Position numbers and translations under genes: made by a program. A stretch of DNA of 64,000 bases from positions 3,286,001 through 3,350,000 of the forward strand of contig NZ_CP037864.1 in assembly GCF_004353845.1 (NCBI RefSeq), written 5' to 3'. The notes beneath the pieces were generated by a model. It worked only from the letters and a program-made list of their open reading frames with translations, did not search any database and was not told where the DNA came from. Origin of the DNA: Citrobacter arsenatis (GTDB lineage Bacteria; Pseudomonadota; Gammaproteobacteria; Enterobacterales; Enterobacteriaceae). Positions 27,298 through 36,781 of the stretch are shown here, one piece after another (the stretch's first letter is position 1; the number at the start of each line of letters is the position of its first letter).

Positions 27298-27325
27298 AAA
27301 AAAAACCGGGCATTACGCCCGGCTT
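27298..27325 (-). terminator. clpA terminator
   Basis: On the minus strand CCGGGCGTAATGCCCGG is followed by eight T residues, 17 bases after the clpA stop. It marks the outermost recognisable part of the relocated block on this side. Confidence 0.9.
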
Positions 27326-27341
27326 AATAGGTGAGTAGAAA

Positions 27342-29618
27342 TTAATGTGCGGCTTCTGGTTTGTGCTTTTGCGCACTCTGGAAACCATAGGTCAGCTCAT
27401 TTTTCTCTTTATCCAGCGCAACGGTCACCTGACCGCCATCCACCAGCGAACCGAACAGCAGTTCGTTAGCCAATGGTTTTTTCAGGTTATCCTGGACCAC
27501 TCGCGTCATTGGACGTGCGCCCATTGCACGGTCGTAGCCTTTTTCTGCCAGCCAGTCACGGGCTTCCTGGCTCACTTCCAGAGAGACACCTTTCTGATCC
27601 AGCTGAACCTGAAGCTCGACGATAAACTTATCAACAACCTGATGAATCACCTCAGTAGAGAGATGATCGAACCAGATAATGTTGTCGAGACGGTTACGGA
27701 ACTCCGGCGTAAACACTTTTTTGATTTCGCCCATCGCATCAGTACTGTTGTCCTGATGAATAAGCCCAATCGATTTACGCTCGGTTTCACGCACGCCGGC
27801 GTTAGTGGTCATGACCAGCACCACGTTGCGGAAATCCGCCTTACGTCCGTTATTGTCGGTCAATGTCCCGTTATCCATTACCTGCAGCAGCAGGTTAAAG
27901 ACGTCCGGGTGCGCTTTTTCGATTTCATCCAGCAGAAGTACCGCATGCGGATGCTTAATGACTGCATCGGTCAGCAAACCGCCCTGGTCGAAACCAACAT
28001 ATCCCGGAGGCGCACCAATCAGGCGGCTGACGGTGTGGCGTTCCATATACTCGGACATATCAAAACGCAGCAGTTCAATGCCGAGGGCTTTGGAGAGCTG
28101 CACCGTGACTTCAGTCTTACCGACGCCAGTTGGCCCGGCAAACAGGAACGAACCGACCGGTTTATGCTCGTGTCCCAGACCGGCACGACTCATTTTGATC
28201 GCTTCAGTCAGCGCCTCAATGGCTTTATCCTGTCCGAAGACCAGCATTTTCAGACGGTTGCCCAGGTTTTTCAGCGTATCGCGATCGCTTTGCGAAACGC
28301 TCTTCTCCGGGATCCGCGCAATGCGGGCCACGACGGACTCGATATCCGCCACGTTGACGGTTTTCTTGCGCTTGCTGACCGGCATCAGACGCGCCCGCGC
28401 GCCCGCTTCATCGATCACGTCAATCGCTTTATCCGGCAGGTGACGATCGTTAATGTATTTCACCGCCAGTTCGACCGCTGCACGCACCGCTTTGGCGGTA
28501 TAGCGGACGTCATGGTGCGCTTCGTATTTCGGCTTCAGACCGTTAATTATCTGTACGGTCTCTTCTACCGATGGCTCAGTGACATCAATTTTCTGGAAAC
28601 GGCGCGCTAACGCACGGTCCTTTTCAAAGATATTGCTGAATTCCTGATAGGTTGTGGAACCTATCACACGGATCTTACCGCTGGAGAGCAACGGCTTGAT
28701 CAGGTTAGCCGCATCCACCTGGCCGCCTGATGCCGCACCTGCACCAATAATGGTATGGATCTCATCGATAAACAGAATGCTATTGGTATCCTGTTCCAAC
28801 TGTTTCAGCAGCGCCTTAAAGCGTTTTTCAAAATCGCCGCGGTATTTGGTGCCCGCCAGCAGCGAACCGATATCCAGAGAGTAAAGGGTACAATCAGCCA
28901 TGACTTCAGGCACGTCGCCCTGGACGATACGCCAGGCGAGCCCCTCAGCAATGGCGGTTTTACCGACGCCAGACTCTCCCACCAGCAGCGGGTTGTTTTT
29001 TCTGCGACGGCACAGGACCTGAATGGCGCGCTCCAGCTCTTTATCCCGGCCAATGAGCGGATCAATTCCGCCCACACGGGCAAGCTGGTTAAGGTTAGTC
29101 GTGAAGTTCTCCATACGGTCCTCCCCGCCAGCTTGCTCTTCGTTATTCGGCTGATTACCAGAGTCAGAAGACTGACTTGGTTCGTCTTTGCGCGTGCCAT
29201 GAGAAATGAAATTCACCACATCAAGGCGACTTACTTCATGCTTACGCAGCAGATAAGCCGCCTGAGATTCCTGCTCGCTGAAGATAGCGACCAGCACATT
29301 AGCGCCGGTTACTTCATTGCGCCCGGAGGACTGAACATGGAAGACCGCGCGTTGCAACACACGCTGAAAACTCAACGTTGGCTGCGTGTCGCGTTCTTCT
29401 TCACTGGCAGGCAATACGGGTGTGGTTTGTTCTATGAAGGCTTCGAGTTCCTGACGCAGCGCCACCAGATCCACAGAACACGCTTCCAGCGCTTCACGGG
29501 CCGATGGGTTACTGAGCAACGCCAGTAACAAGTGCTCGACGGTCATAAACTCATGTCGGTGCTCGCGCGCTCTGGCGAAAGCCATGTTTAAACTGAGTTC
29601 CAGTTCTTGATTGAGCAT
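27342..29618 (-). CDS. clpA: ClpA, ATPase/unfoldase subunit of ClpAP
   Basis: The start MLNQELELSLNMAFARAREH gives 758 residues; five extra upstream codons are discounted. It has an N-domain with two Clp repeats (1-143) and two AAA+ modules: Walker A GESGVGKT near residue 214 and GPTGVGKT near 495, each with a Walker B and sensor. The IGL-type loop for ClpP docking is KSIGLIHQ. It unfolds N-degron and SsrA-tagged substrates for ClpP. It follows clpS on the same strand with a 30-base gap. In E. coli tRNA-serW follows clpA; here cyaR does. Confidence 0.98.
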   Translation of the reverse strand: MLNQELELSLNMAFARAREHRHEFMTVEHLLLALLSNPSAREALEACSVDLVALRQELEAFIEQTTPVLPASEEERDTQPTLSFQRVLQRAVFHVQSSGRNEVTGANVLVAIFSEQESQAAYLLRKHEVSRLDVVNFISHGTRKDEPSQSSDSGNQPNNEEQAGGEDRMENFTTNLNQLARVGGIDPLIGRDKELERAIQVLCRRRKNNPLLVGESGVGKTAIAEGLAWRIVQGDVPEVMADCTLYSLDIGSLLAGTKYRGDFEKRFKALLKQLEQDTNSILFIDEIHTIIGAGAASGGQVDAANLIKPLLSSGKIRVIGSTTYQEFSNIFEKDRALARRFQKIDVTEPSVEETVQIINGLKPKYEAHHDVRYTAKAVRAAVELAVKYINDRHLPDKAIDVIDEAGARARLMPVSKRKKTVNVADIESVVARIARIPEKSVSQSDRDTLKNLGNRLKMLVFGQDKAIEALTEAIKMSRAGLGHEHKPVGSFLFAGPTGVGKTEVTVQLSKALGIELLRFDMSEYMERHTVSRLIGAPPGYVGFDQGGLLTDAVIKHPHAVLLLDEIEKAHPDVFNLLLQVMDNGTLTDNNGRKADFRNVVLVMTTNAGVRETERKSIGLIHQDNSTDAMGEIKKVFTPEFRNRLDNIIWFDHLSTEVIHQVVDKFIVELQVQLDQKGVSLEVSQEARDWLAEKGYDRAMGARPMTRVVQDNLKKPLANELLFGSLVDGGQVTVALDKEKNELTYGFQSAQKHKPEAAH

Positions 29619-29648
29619 AGGCACCTCCCCCAATATTTATGCCTGCAT

Positions 29649-29969
29649 TCAGGCTTTTTCCAGCGTACACAGCAACGGATGCTCGTTCTCCCTCGCATAC
29701 TTGTTCACCATCGCCACTTTGGTTTCCGCTACTTCGGCAGTGAATACGCCACAGATAGCTTTACCTTGATAGTGAACTGCAAGCATCAGTTGCGTTGCAC
29801 GTTCTACATCATAAGAAAAGAATTTTTGTAACACGTCAATAACAAACTCCATCGGAGTGTAATCATCATTGACTAATATCACTTTATACATAGATGGCGG
29901 TTTTAGCGCGTCGCGCAATTTATCTTCCGCCAGCAGATCGAAATCCAGCCAGTCGTTCGTCTTACCCAT
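29649..29969 (-). CDS. clpS: ClpS, N-degron adaptor of ClpAP
   Basis: A 106-residue adaptor with the N-degron pocket segment NDDYTPMEFVIDVLQKFF and the following VERATQLMLAVHYQGKAICG. It has the flexible N-terminal tail that enters the ClpA pore. It recognises N-terminal Leu, Phe, Trp and Tyr and delivers substrates to ClpA. Upstream of clpA and divergent from cspD, as in E. coli. Confidence 0.97.
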   Translation of the reverse strand: MGKTNDWLDFDLLAEDKLRDALKPPSMYKVILVNDDYTPMEFVIDVLQKFFSYDVERATQLMLAVHYQGKAICGVFTAEVAETKVAMVNKYARENEHPLLCTLEKA

Positions 29970-30292
29970 TGTCAGTCGTCATCTTCAGTTACGGTTTCCG
30001 GCAGAAAATCTTGCCGCTGACAAGCAGCCTATGCGCACAATCAATCTACCTCAAGTATTAGATAACTATCATCTATTAGTGCCATCCGCGACATCTGTCA
30101 CATAACCGACAATAGCGTTAACTGCTTCAAATTTTGATGCATTTTTACCCTATTCCGTCGGTCTGGCGCTTGACGCCTCGCCTGATTTCTCTAAATTGTA
30201 GTTTCGAGAGTTGGCGAGGTTTTGAACAGCCCCCACTCCGCCACCGGTTCATTCCATCTTACTTATATAAGATTTACGAAGGATGTCGAAGT
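29970..30292. other. clpS-cspD divergent promoter region
   Basis: 323 bases between divergent genes. It should hold the clpS-clpA promoter on the minus strand and the stationary-phase cspD promoter, near the AT-rich TTATATAAGATT at 30264-30275. No RNA gene or repeat was recognised. Confidence 0.6.
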
Positions 30293-30517
30293 ATGGAAAC
30301 GGGTACTGTTAAGTGGTTCAACAACGCCAAAGGGTTTGGTTTCATTTGCCCCGAAGGCGGCGGCGAAGATATTTTCGCCCATTACTCCACCATTCAGATG
30401 GATGGTTACAGAACGCTAAAAGCCGGACAGGCTGTCCAGTTTGATGTCCACCAGGGGCCAAAAGGCAATCATGCCAGTGTCATCGTGCCTGTCATTGAAG
30501 CAGAAGCTGTCGCATAA
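30293..30517 (+). CDS. cspD: CspD, cold-shock-like replication inhibitor
   Basis: The start METGTVKWFNNAKGFGF gives 74 residues as in E. coli, with GAAGGA upstream; the longer frame has no support. It has a single cold-shock domain with RNP1 KGFGFI and RNP2 DIFAHY. CspD is not cold-induced; it binds single-stranded DNA and inhibits replication in stationary phase, and it is degraded by Lon. Confidence 0.96.
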   Translation: METGTVKWFNNAKGFGFICPEGGGEDIFAHYSTIQMDGYRTLKAGQAVQFDVHQGPKGNHASVIVPVIEAEAVA

Positions 30518-30549
30518 CTCTTCTGTCTCATTGTGTACATCCCGCAGTC

Positions 30550-30580
30550 AAAATGCCAGCCCTTGCGGCTGGCATTTTTA
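30550..30580. terminator. Bidirectional terminator between cspD and macB
   Basis: AAATGCCAGCC-CTTGC-GGCTGGCATTT followed by TTATC forms a hairpin with A and T tracts on its two sides, serving the convergent cspD and macB genes. Confidence 0.85.
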
Positions 30581-30591
30581 TCTCAGTGACA

Positions 30592-32538
30592 TTATTCCCG
30601 CGCCAGGGCATCTACCGGATCCAGCCGCGCCGCATTTCGTGCGGGTAGCCAGCCAAACAAAATCCCGGTTGCGGTTGAGCACAGGAACGCCGTCAACAAG
30701 GCGACGGGTGAGAAACCTATTTCCCAGCCAGGCAGGAATAGCTGAAGCGTAAAGGCTATCAGCATCGACAGGCTAATGCCCAACGCGCCGCCCACCAGAC
30801 ACACCAGCACCGCTTCAATTAAGAACTGTTGCAGCACGTCACTGGCGCGAGCGCCAACCGCCATACGAATACCAATCTCGCGCGTTCGCTCGGTGACCGA
30901 AACCAGCATAATATTCATCACGCCAATCCCACCGACCACCAGCGAAATCACCGCCACCAGCGTCAGGAAGAGTTGTAATGTACGTGTGGTCTTTTCGGCG
31001 GTTTTCAAGATGCCGTCCATGTTCCAGGTGAAGAAATCCTTCTTACCGTGGCGCAACGTCAACAGTCGGGTGAGCTGCTGCTCGGCCTGGGCACTATCAA
31101 AACCGTCCTTCACTCGCACGGTGATCGAGTTCAGCCACGACTGCCCCATAATTCGCCCTGACATAGTGCTGTAAGGCAGCCAGACCCGCAGGATCTTGCT
31201 ACTGCCAAACATCGACTGTTTCTCTTCTGCAACGCCGATCACCGTGGCAGGCATATTCCCCACCAGCACGACTTCGCCAACGACTTTCGCTTTGTTGGGG
31301 AACAACTGACGCCGGGTATTGCTGTCGAGTACGACCACCTGAGCGCGGCCCGCCAACTGTTCTGCGTTAAAAGTGGTCCCTTCGCTAAACGTCATGCCAT
31401 AAACATTGAAATAGTCGCCGCTAACACCGTTAGCACTGGCTGCCACGTCGATATTGCCATAGCGTAGCCGCAGATTCTTCGACACCGCAGGCGTCACCGA
31501 ACTCACCCACGGCTGCTTCTGCAGCGCCGTTAAATCGTCATACTTCAGCGCCTGCTGATATTGCGGGTCGTCGTCACCGAAATCTTTGCCAGGATAGATA
31601 TCGATAGTATTAGTACCGATAGCGCGAATATCTGCCAGCACCAGCTGCTTCGCCGCATCGCCTACCACCACGATCGACACCACCGAAGCAATACCAATGA
31701 TGATCCCAAGCATGGTCAGCAGCGTTCGCATTTTATTCGCGGCCATTGCCAGCCAGGCCATGGTAAGTGCTTCGCGAAAACCGCTGACAAACTGCCCCCA
31801 GCCGGACGCCGTTTTCACCGTTGGCTCCGCGATATCGCGCCCGCCAGAGGGTTTCTGCGACGGTGGATTACGCACAATCTCGCCGTCGCGAATTTCAATG
31901 ACACGTTCAGCCTGCGCGGCAACCTGGCTGTCGTGAGTGACGATAATCACCGTATGTCCGCGATCGCGCAACTGATGCAAAATCGCCATCACCTCTTCGC
32001 CGGAATGGCTGTCCAGCGCGCCGGTAGGTTCATCGGCGAGGATCACCTGCCCCCCGTTCATCAGCGCACGCGCAATACTGACCCGCTGCTGCTGACCACC
32101 GGAAAGTTGAGAAGGCTGGTAGTCAACTCTGTCGCCCAGCCCCAGCCGCTGAAGGAGTTCCTGCGCACGCGCCAGGCGCTGTTTGCGTTCGGTGCCAGCG
32201 TAGACCGCGGGTACCTCAACGTTTTGCGCGGCGGTTAAATGCGACAGCAAATGATAGCGCTGAAAGATAAAACCAAAATGCTCGCGACGTAGTTGCGCTA
32301 GCGCATCGCTATCCAGCGTGGAGACATCGCGCCCGGCAACCCGATACGTACCGCTGGTGGGCTTATCCAGACAGCCGAGAATGTTCATCAGCGTCGATTT
32401 CCCCGAGCCAGACGCCCCGACAATCGCTACCATTTCCCCGGCCTGAATGCTCAAGGATACGTCCTTCAACACCTCGACCTGTCCTTCGCCTGACGGATAG
32501 CTGCGGCGGATATGGCTCAGTTCAAGCAATGCCGTCAT
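30592..32538 (-). CDS. macB: MacB, macrolide/enterotoxin ABC efflux transporter
   Basis: A 648-residue protein with an N-terminal ABC ATPase (Walker A GASGSGKST about 41-49, signature LSGGQQQRVS, Walker B VILADEPTGALD). A transmembrane domain follows, with one helix near 275 (LLTMLGIIIGIASVVSIVVV), a large periplasmic domain, and three C-terminal helices (LFLTLVAVISLVVGGIGVMNIM onward). It works as a mechanotransmitter dimer with MacA and TolC. Its start overlaps the macA stop (ATGA). Confidence 0.97.
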   Translation of the reverse strand: MTALLELSHIRRSYPSGEGQVEVLKDVSLSIQAGEMVAIVGASGSGKSTLMNILGCLDKPTSGTYRVAGRDVSTLDSDALAQLRREHFGFIFQRYHLLSHLTAAQNVEVPAVYAGTERKQRLARAQELLQRLGLGDRVDYQPSQLSGGQQQRVSIARALMNGGQVILADEPTGALDSHSGEEVMAILHQLRDRGHTVIIVTHDSQVAAQAERVIEIRDGEIVRNPPSQKPSGGRDIAEPTVKTASGWGQFVSGFREALTMAWLAMAANKMRTLLTMLGIIIGIASVVSIVVVGDAAKQLVLADIRAIGTNTIDIYPGKDFGDDDPQYQQALKYDDLTALQKQPWVSSVTPAVSKNLRLRYGNIDVAASANGVSGDYFNVYGMTFSEGTTFNAEQLAGRAQVVVLDSNTRRQLFPNKAKVVGEVVLVGNMPATVIGVAEEKQSMFGSSKILRVWLPYSTMSGRIMGQSWLNSITVRVKDGFDSAQAEQQLTRLLTLRHGKKDFFTWNMDGILKTAEKTTRTLQLFLTLVAVISLVVGGIGVMNIMLVSVTERTREIGIRMAVGARASDVLQQFLIEAVLVCLVGGALGISLSMLIAFTLQLFLPGWEIGFSPVALLTAFLCSTATGILFGWLPARNAARLDPVDALARE

Positions 32539-33650
32539 TTAGCCGCTCCAGCGTTGCCCTCGCCGGTGATGACTTCATCCCCCTCTTCCAGCCCTTTCAC
32601 GATCTCCACATCGGTGTCATTACGCGCGCCGATAACCACTTCACGCTCACGGGTTTCGCCGTTGCGCAGCAGCCTGACGTTATAGCGGTTGTTGCCAATA
32701 GGATCGCCCAGCGCCGACAGCGGGATGGTCAGGACATTTTTGACATCCGTGAGCTGAATATGGACCTGCGCGGTCATATCCAGGCGCAGGATCCCTTTCG
32801 GGTTAGGCACTTCAAAACGGGCATAGTAGAAAATCGCATCATTTACTTTTTCTGGCGTTGGGAGCACATCTTTGAGCTTACCTTCGTAGCGCGTCTGCGG
32901 ATCGCCCAGTACGGTAAACCAGGCCTTTTGCCCAGGATGCAGGTGAATCACATCTGCCTCGGAAACCTGTGCTTTCACCAGCATAGTGCTCATATCTGCC
33001 AGCGTCAGAATGTTAGGTGCCTGCTGGGCTGCAATAACGGTTTGCCCCTGCAGGGTTGTTATTTGTGTTACTTCGCCAGCCATTGGCGCGACGATGCGGG
33101 TGTAATCAAGGTTGGTTTTTGCGGTATCGAGAGAGGCCTGATTACGCTTAATTTGTGCGTCAATTGTGCCGATTTGCGCCTGTTTTACCGCCATTTCGGT
33201 GGCTGCGGTGTCGAGATCTTGCTGTGAGACCGCCTGGGTTTTCGCCAGTTGCTGCTGGCGAGCAAGCGTTACCCGCGCCAGTTTCCACTCGGCTTCAGCC
33301 TGTAAACGCTGGGCGCGTAATTCCATCAGCGTCGCTTCCACCTCTTTAATCTGGTTTTGCGCCTGTTCAGGATCGATAACGCCGAGCAACTGATCTTTTT
33401 TTACTTTATCGCCAATCGCGACCGACAGCGTTTTTAACTGCCCGCTGACCTGCGCCCCGACGTCAACTTTACGCAGCGCATCCAGCTTACCGGTAGCCAG
33501 TACGCTTTGCTGCAGATCGCCTGGACGAACAATTAATGTTTGATACTGAGGTAAAGGCGCATTAAGCGTTCGCCAAAGTGCAATTACCACCACAATAAGG
33601 ATGATGGCGAAGAGAAAATAGCGTTTTTTGATTTTTCCCTTGAGCTTCAT
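32535..33650 (-). CDS. macA: MacA, periplasmic adaptor of MacAB-TolC
   Basis: The start MKLKGKIKKRYFLFAIILIVVV gives 371 residues as in E. coli; ten upstream codons are discounted. A single N-terminal anchor precedes lipoyl halves (KVDVGAQVSGQLKTLSVAIGDKVKKDQLLGVID), a long coiled-coil hairpin (about 95-170) and beta domains. It stimulates MacB ATPase and bridges to TolC. The first 20 residues differ more from E. coli than the rest. Divergent from ybjX. Confidence 0.96.
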   Translation of the reverse strand: MKLKGKIKKRYFLFAIILIVVVIALWRTLNAPLPQYQTLIVRPGDLQQSVLATGKLDALRKVDVGAQVSGQLKTLSVAIGDKVKKDQLLGVIDPEQAQNQIKEVEATLMELRAQRLQAEAEWKLARVTLARQQQLAKTQAVSQQDLDTAATEMAVKQAQIGTIDAQIKRNQASLDTAKTNLDYTRIVAPMAGEVTQITTLQGQTVIAAQQAPNILTLADMSTMLVKAQVSEADVIHLHPGQKAWFTVLGDPQTRYEGKLKDVLPTPEKVNDAIFYYARFEVPNPKGILRLDMTAQVHIQLTDVKNVLTIPLSALGDPIGNNRYNVRLLRNGETREREVVIGARNDTDVEIVKGLEEGDEVITGEGNAGAAK

Positions 33651-33810
33651 AAATGTCCCAATTTCCCCCAATACGTCCACCAGAGTGAAGTGTTAAACAT
33701 CAACGTTAAATAAATAGCCGTTGAAAAACGCAAGAATAACAGAGTTATTGATGAATGGTTAAGATCCGCTGTGCTGAAATTAGTACCAGAGTATCCATCG
33801 GATTGTTATT

Positions 33811-34755
33811 ATGAGCCAGCTAACTGACAGCACTTTTCTTTCCACCAAACCCGTTACCAGCTTTGGACTTTTTTACAGCCTGAGTAGAGGTCATTTACGA
33901 CCTGCACATTGCTGGGATAAACGCAGCTTTCGTCGTAAGTTTATCTGGCGTTCTCTGTTGATACCTCGCCTCACTCAGGAATGGATGACAGAACTCGCCC
34001 AATGGCCGGATCTAGAAAACCTGCTCGCCCGTCAGCCCCGCTTGCCGGTTCGGTTACACCGCCCTTACCTTGCCGCAAACTTCACTCGTAAAATGCGTTT
34101 AGATGCGGTGCGTTTTCATTACCATGTTATCCACCACGCATTCTTACCCGCTGAATTAAGCGCCTTATTAAGCAATGACGGCTTAAGGCTGGCGCAAATT
34201 GAAGGCAAAGACGATTTATTTACCGTAACCATGATGATGTTCCCGGTACTGGATAAAGAGGGAGAAAGCACCATTCAGGTGCAAAATGGTGACGGAGAAG
34301 TGCTGACCAAAATGACATTTACGTTCTGCGAATATAATGGGAAAAGTACGTTATTCATTGGCGGCGTACAGGGCAATTCGCAACTTCCACATGAAGCAAT
34401 ACAAAAAGCGACGAAGTCCTGTCACGGAATTTTCCCCAAACGTATTATTATGGAAGTCATTTGCCGTTTAGCAGAACAGTTGAATATCGAAAAGGTCATG
34501 GCGGTCAGCAATGAACAACATATCTTTCGCAGTGCGCGTTACCACGATAAAAACAAGGTGATCCTTTCCGACTACAACGCATTTTGGGAGTCGGTTGGCG
34601 GCGAGTGCGACAGCCACGGCTACTACCATATCCCTCGCACAATGGCGCGAAAAACCGAGGCGGAAATTGCCAGCAAAAAACGCGCAGAATACCGCCGCCG
34701 CTATCAGCTACTGGACAGCATCCACCTACAGTTGTCGTCGATGTTTCGCCACTAA
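33811..34755 (+). CDS. ybjX: YbjX, VirK/DUF535-family protein
   Basis: A 314-residue soluble protein (about 330 in E. coli) of the DUF535/VirK family. It contains the typical segment RKMRLDAVRFHYHVIHHAFL and the C-terminal block KVILSDYNAFWESVGGE. Salmonella relatives are PhoP-regulated and involved in envelope adaptation and peptide resistance; the biochemical function is unknown. Its stop overlaps the ybjD stop by four bases, tail to tail. Confidence 0.92.
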   Translation: MSQLTDSTFLSTKPVTSFGLFYSLSRGHLRPAHCWDKRSFRRKFIWRSLLIPRLTQEWMTELAQWPDLENLLARQPRLPVRLHRPYLAANFTRKMRLDAVRFHYHVIHHAFLPAELSALLSNDGLRLAQIEGKDDLFTVTMMMFPVLDKEGESTIQVQNGDGEVLTKMTFTFCEYNGKSTLFIGGVQGNSQLPHEAIQKATKSCHGIFPKRIIMEVICRLAEQLNIEKVMAVSNEQHIFRSARYHDKNKVILSDYNAFWESVGGECDSHGYYHIPRTMARKTEAEIASKKRAEYRRRYQLLDSIHLQLSSMFRH

Positions 34756-36410
34756 TCTGCTCTGCCGCGTGCCAGCCACAGCACGCGGGAAAACATTTTG
34801 CGCAGCAGCGTTGGCACCGCGTCAACGCCGCGCCGCCCAGCCTCCATCGCTACCTCAATGGCCAAATCCGGTTTTGACGACCGATGTATGGCCTTCGAGA
34901 TAATTTTGCGCATATTCATGGGCACGTTTTCCGGAATTTGCGCTACCCGGTGAAAGACGTCAGCAAACCCCTGGCGATACATAAAGTGTTCCATATCCAG
35001 CGCGGGAAGCATGGTCAAATGCTCACGCTCTGCCTCTTTGTCGTCATTCAGTAAGCTACGTACCGTGGCCGCATACTTTTTCCCGGCTTCATCACCATCG
35101 ACCAGCACATGCCACTCGATTCCCATCCGGCGGGCGAACTTAACCAGCGGCTTAAGACCGGACTGGGCAAATTCAATCACTTTGATACCTTCCGCATCAA
35201 AATGGTGTCCGCACTGGCGGGCCAGTTCGTTTATGACCCAGGTTTCCGTTTCACCTTCGACCAATAGCCAGCAGCGAGCAAACAACGACGATGCCCGATT
35301 AAAACGAATATGAAAGGCAATTCGTCGACCATCTTCTGCACTGATCCCACCCGGCCCAAGCCGCCAGGCGGCGACGCGGGATGACTCACGTACCAAACGG
35401 ACGACATGTTCCACAGGCGTTAGGGACAACAGTTCACCGGAATTGGTGGTTGCCACCCGCTGCAGAGGGAGAAGATTCAGCAGATGCCACGCAACCGACA
35501 GCATAATAGGATGTAAACGCGTTTCCGGGTCTTCTACCAACAGTAAGGGCCGGGCGTCTTTATCCAGCCTAAGCGTGCCTTTAGCCTGCAACAACGTGGA
35601 AAACAGTCCCAACAGGATCACCCGGTGCGTGCGTCCACCGGGTTTATCAATCATGCGGTTAATAATATCCAGATAGCGCCAGCTCCGTTGTTCATTATTG
35701 GAACGACGGCGCATCAAACGATAGCGAGACTGACCTGAACCCTGCTCAGAAAAATAGTGCTCCAACAGTTGTACCATAGCCGAGAGTCCCTGACGTATCT
35801 GCCCATCAGTCAGGTTTTGCGGTCGGGTAGCCAGCTCGCGCGCCAGAAAATCCAGTTGCCGCGCGGTCACTTCGACATCTGCCGAATCCGGCACCGTTCC
35901 GTTACGGATCCGCCGCATAAACCGCGCATCGCGCAGGCGTAGAACCGGCATCAGACGCACGAGGTGTCGCGCCATATCGTTGATGTCGTCAAGAGCGAAC
36001 GGATGGCCCTCGCCATCAAGAAAACTGCGTAACGTCAGAACGCTACCGTCATCCGCACACTCGCCTTCCAGACGATAGAAAATGCGGTGATACCCATCCT
36101 GGCACGGCGCCCAGCAGGCTTCCAGAGGACGATAGCGACGCACCCGGTGGCGTCCCGGTTGAGACTCCCGAAACGTCAGAATAATGTGCAGATGATGCTC
36201 CCGGCCCTGTATATCGCCCGGCGGGAACCAAAAATCTTCGCGCTCAAAGTGGTACAAATCAGTTTCCGGCGACAGCAGCAGGGTTAAGGCATCCAGCAGA
36301 CTGGACTTACCCCACGCGTTCTCCCCTATCAGCACGTTGCTCTGCTCCAGCATCAACGACAGACGGTTAATACCACGAAATCCAACAATCTCAACGCGTT
36401 CGAGAATCAT
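34752..36410 (-). CDS. ybjD: YbjD, chromosomal OLD-family ATPase-TOPRIM protein
   Basis: The start MILERVEIVGFRGINRLSLML gives 552 residues as in E. coli. The N-terminal ABC-type ATPase has Walker A GENAWGKS (29-36), and the ATPase half ends with LLLVEDPETRLHPIML. The C-terminal TOPRIM nuclease-like domain shows WLLVEGETETWVINELA and HVLVDGDEAGKKY. OLD proteins are Mg-dependent nucleases; the P2 Old protein excludes other phages. YbjD itself has no established role, but it is conserved in the family and is not a mobile cargo gene. Confidence 0.9.
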   Translation of the reverse strand: MILERVEIVGFRGINRLSLMLEQSNVLIGENAWGKSSLLDALTLLLSPETDLYHFEREDFWFPPGDIQGREHHLHIILTFRESQPGRHRVRRYRPLEACWAPCQDGYHRIFYRLEGECADDGSVLTLRSFLDGEGHPFALDDINDMARHLVRLMPVLRLRDARFMRRIRNGTVPDSADVEVTARQLDFLARELATRPQNLTDGQIRQGLSAMVQLLEHYFSEQGSGQSRYRLMRRRSNNEQRSWRYLDIINRMIDKPGGRTHRVILLGLFSTLLQAKGTLRLDKDARPLLLVEDPETRLHPIMLSVAWHLLNLLPLQRVATTNSGELLSLTPVEHVVRLVRESSRVAAWRLGPGGISAEDGRRIAFHIRFNRASSLFARCWLLVEGETETWVINELARQCGHHFDAEGIKVIEFAQSGLKPLVKFARRMGIEWHVLVDGDEAGKKYAATVRSLLNDDKEAEREHLTMLPALDMEHFMYRQGFADVFHRVAQIPENVPMNMRKIISKAIHRSSKPDLAIEVAMEAGRRGVDAVPTLLRKMFSRVLWLARGRAD

Positions 36411-36781
36411 ATAGCCTCCGGAAATGCTAACTTTTTCCTTCAAGTTATCAGGAGTATAACGGTAAGCGGGTGCTCAGGACACCCGATATCATCCGGGTAA
36501 TAATCGCCAAGGCAAAAAAATTAAGAAAATTCTCCTTATGTTTTCCCCGGAATATTATTTCAGAACTCAATCATCGCCTTTTTGCTAATTGAACTATGCT
36601 TCATTCATCCAATATTCAAAAAGGAATCACAACATATTGCCTTAAATCAAATTTTTTCATCAATTTAACTGGCGAAGGGATGATGTTTTTTTCTAAAATA
36701 CCCGCTCTTTCATCATCGTCCCTTTTAGCGATGAATTACCGGGCAAGGAACACGAACCCGGAACTTTTAATTGAGGTGGTT
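36411..36781. other. ybjD-aqpZ intergenic region
   Basis: About 370 AT-rich bases upstream of divergent ybjD and aqpZ. An open frame continues upstream from aqpZ but has no matching ribosome-binding site or family length, so it is treated as leader. No RNA gene or repeat was recognised. Confidence 0.55.

Noticed and set aside
27245..27341. tRNA-serW expected next to clpA
   Set aside because: No cloverleaf or CCA-ended sequence is present in this gap; it belongs to the sequence missing at the junction.
27345..28610. 421-residue open frame antisense to clpA
   Set aside because: It is a mirror of the clpA codons, with no ribosome-binding site and no recognisable domain; clpA on the other strand is certain.
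33681..33810. PhoP box ahead of ybjX
   Set aside because: GTTAAA repeats occur, but 13 bases apart instead of the 11 needed, so a PhoP site is not supported.
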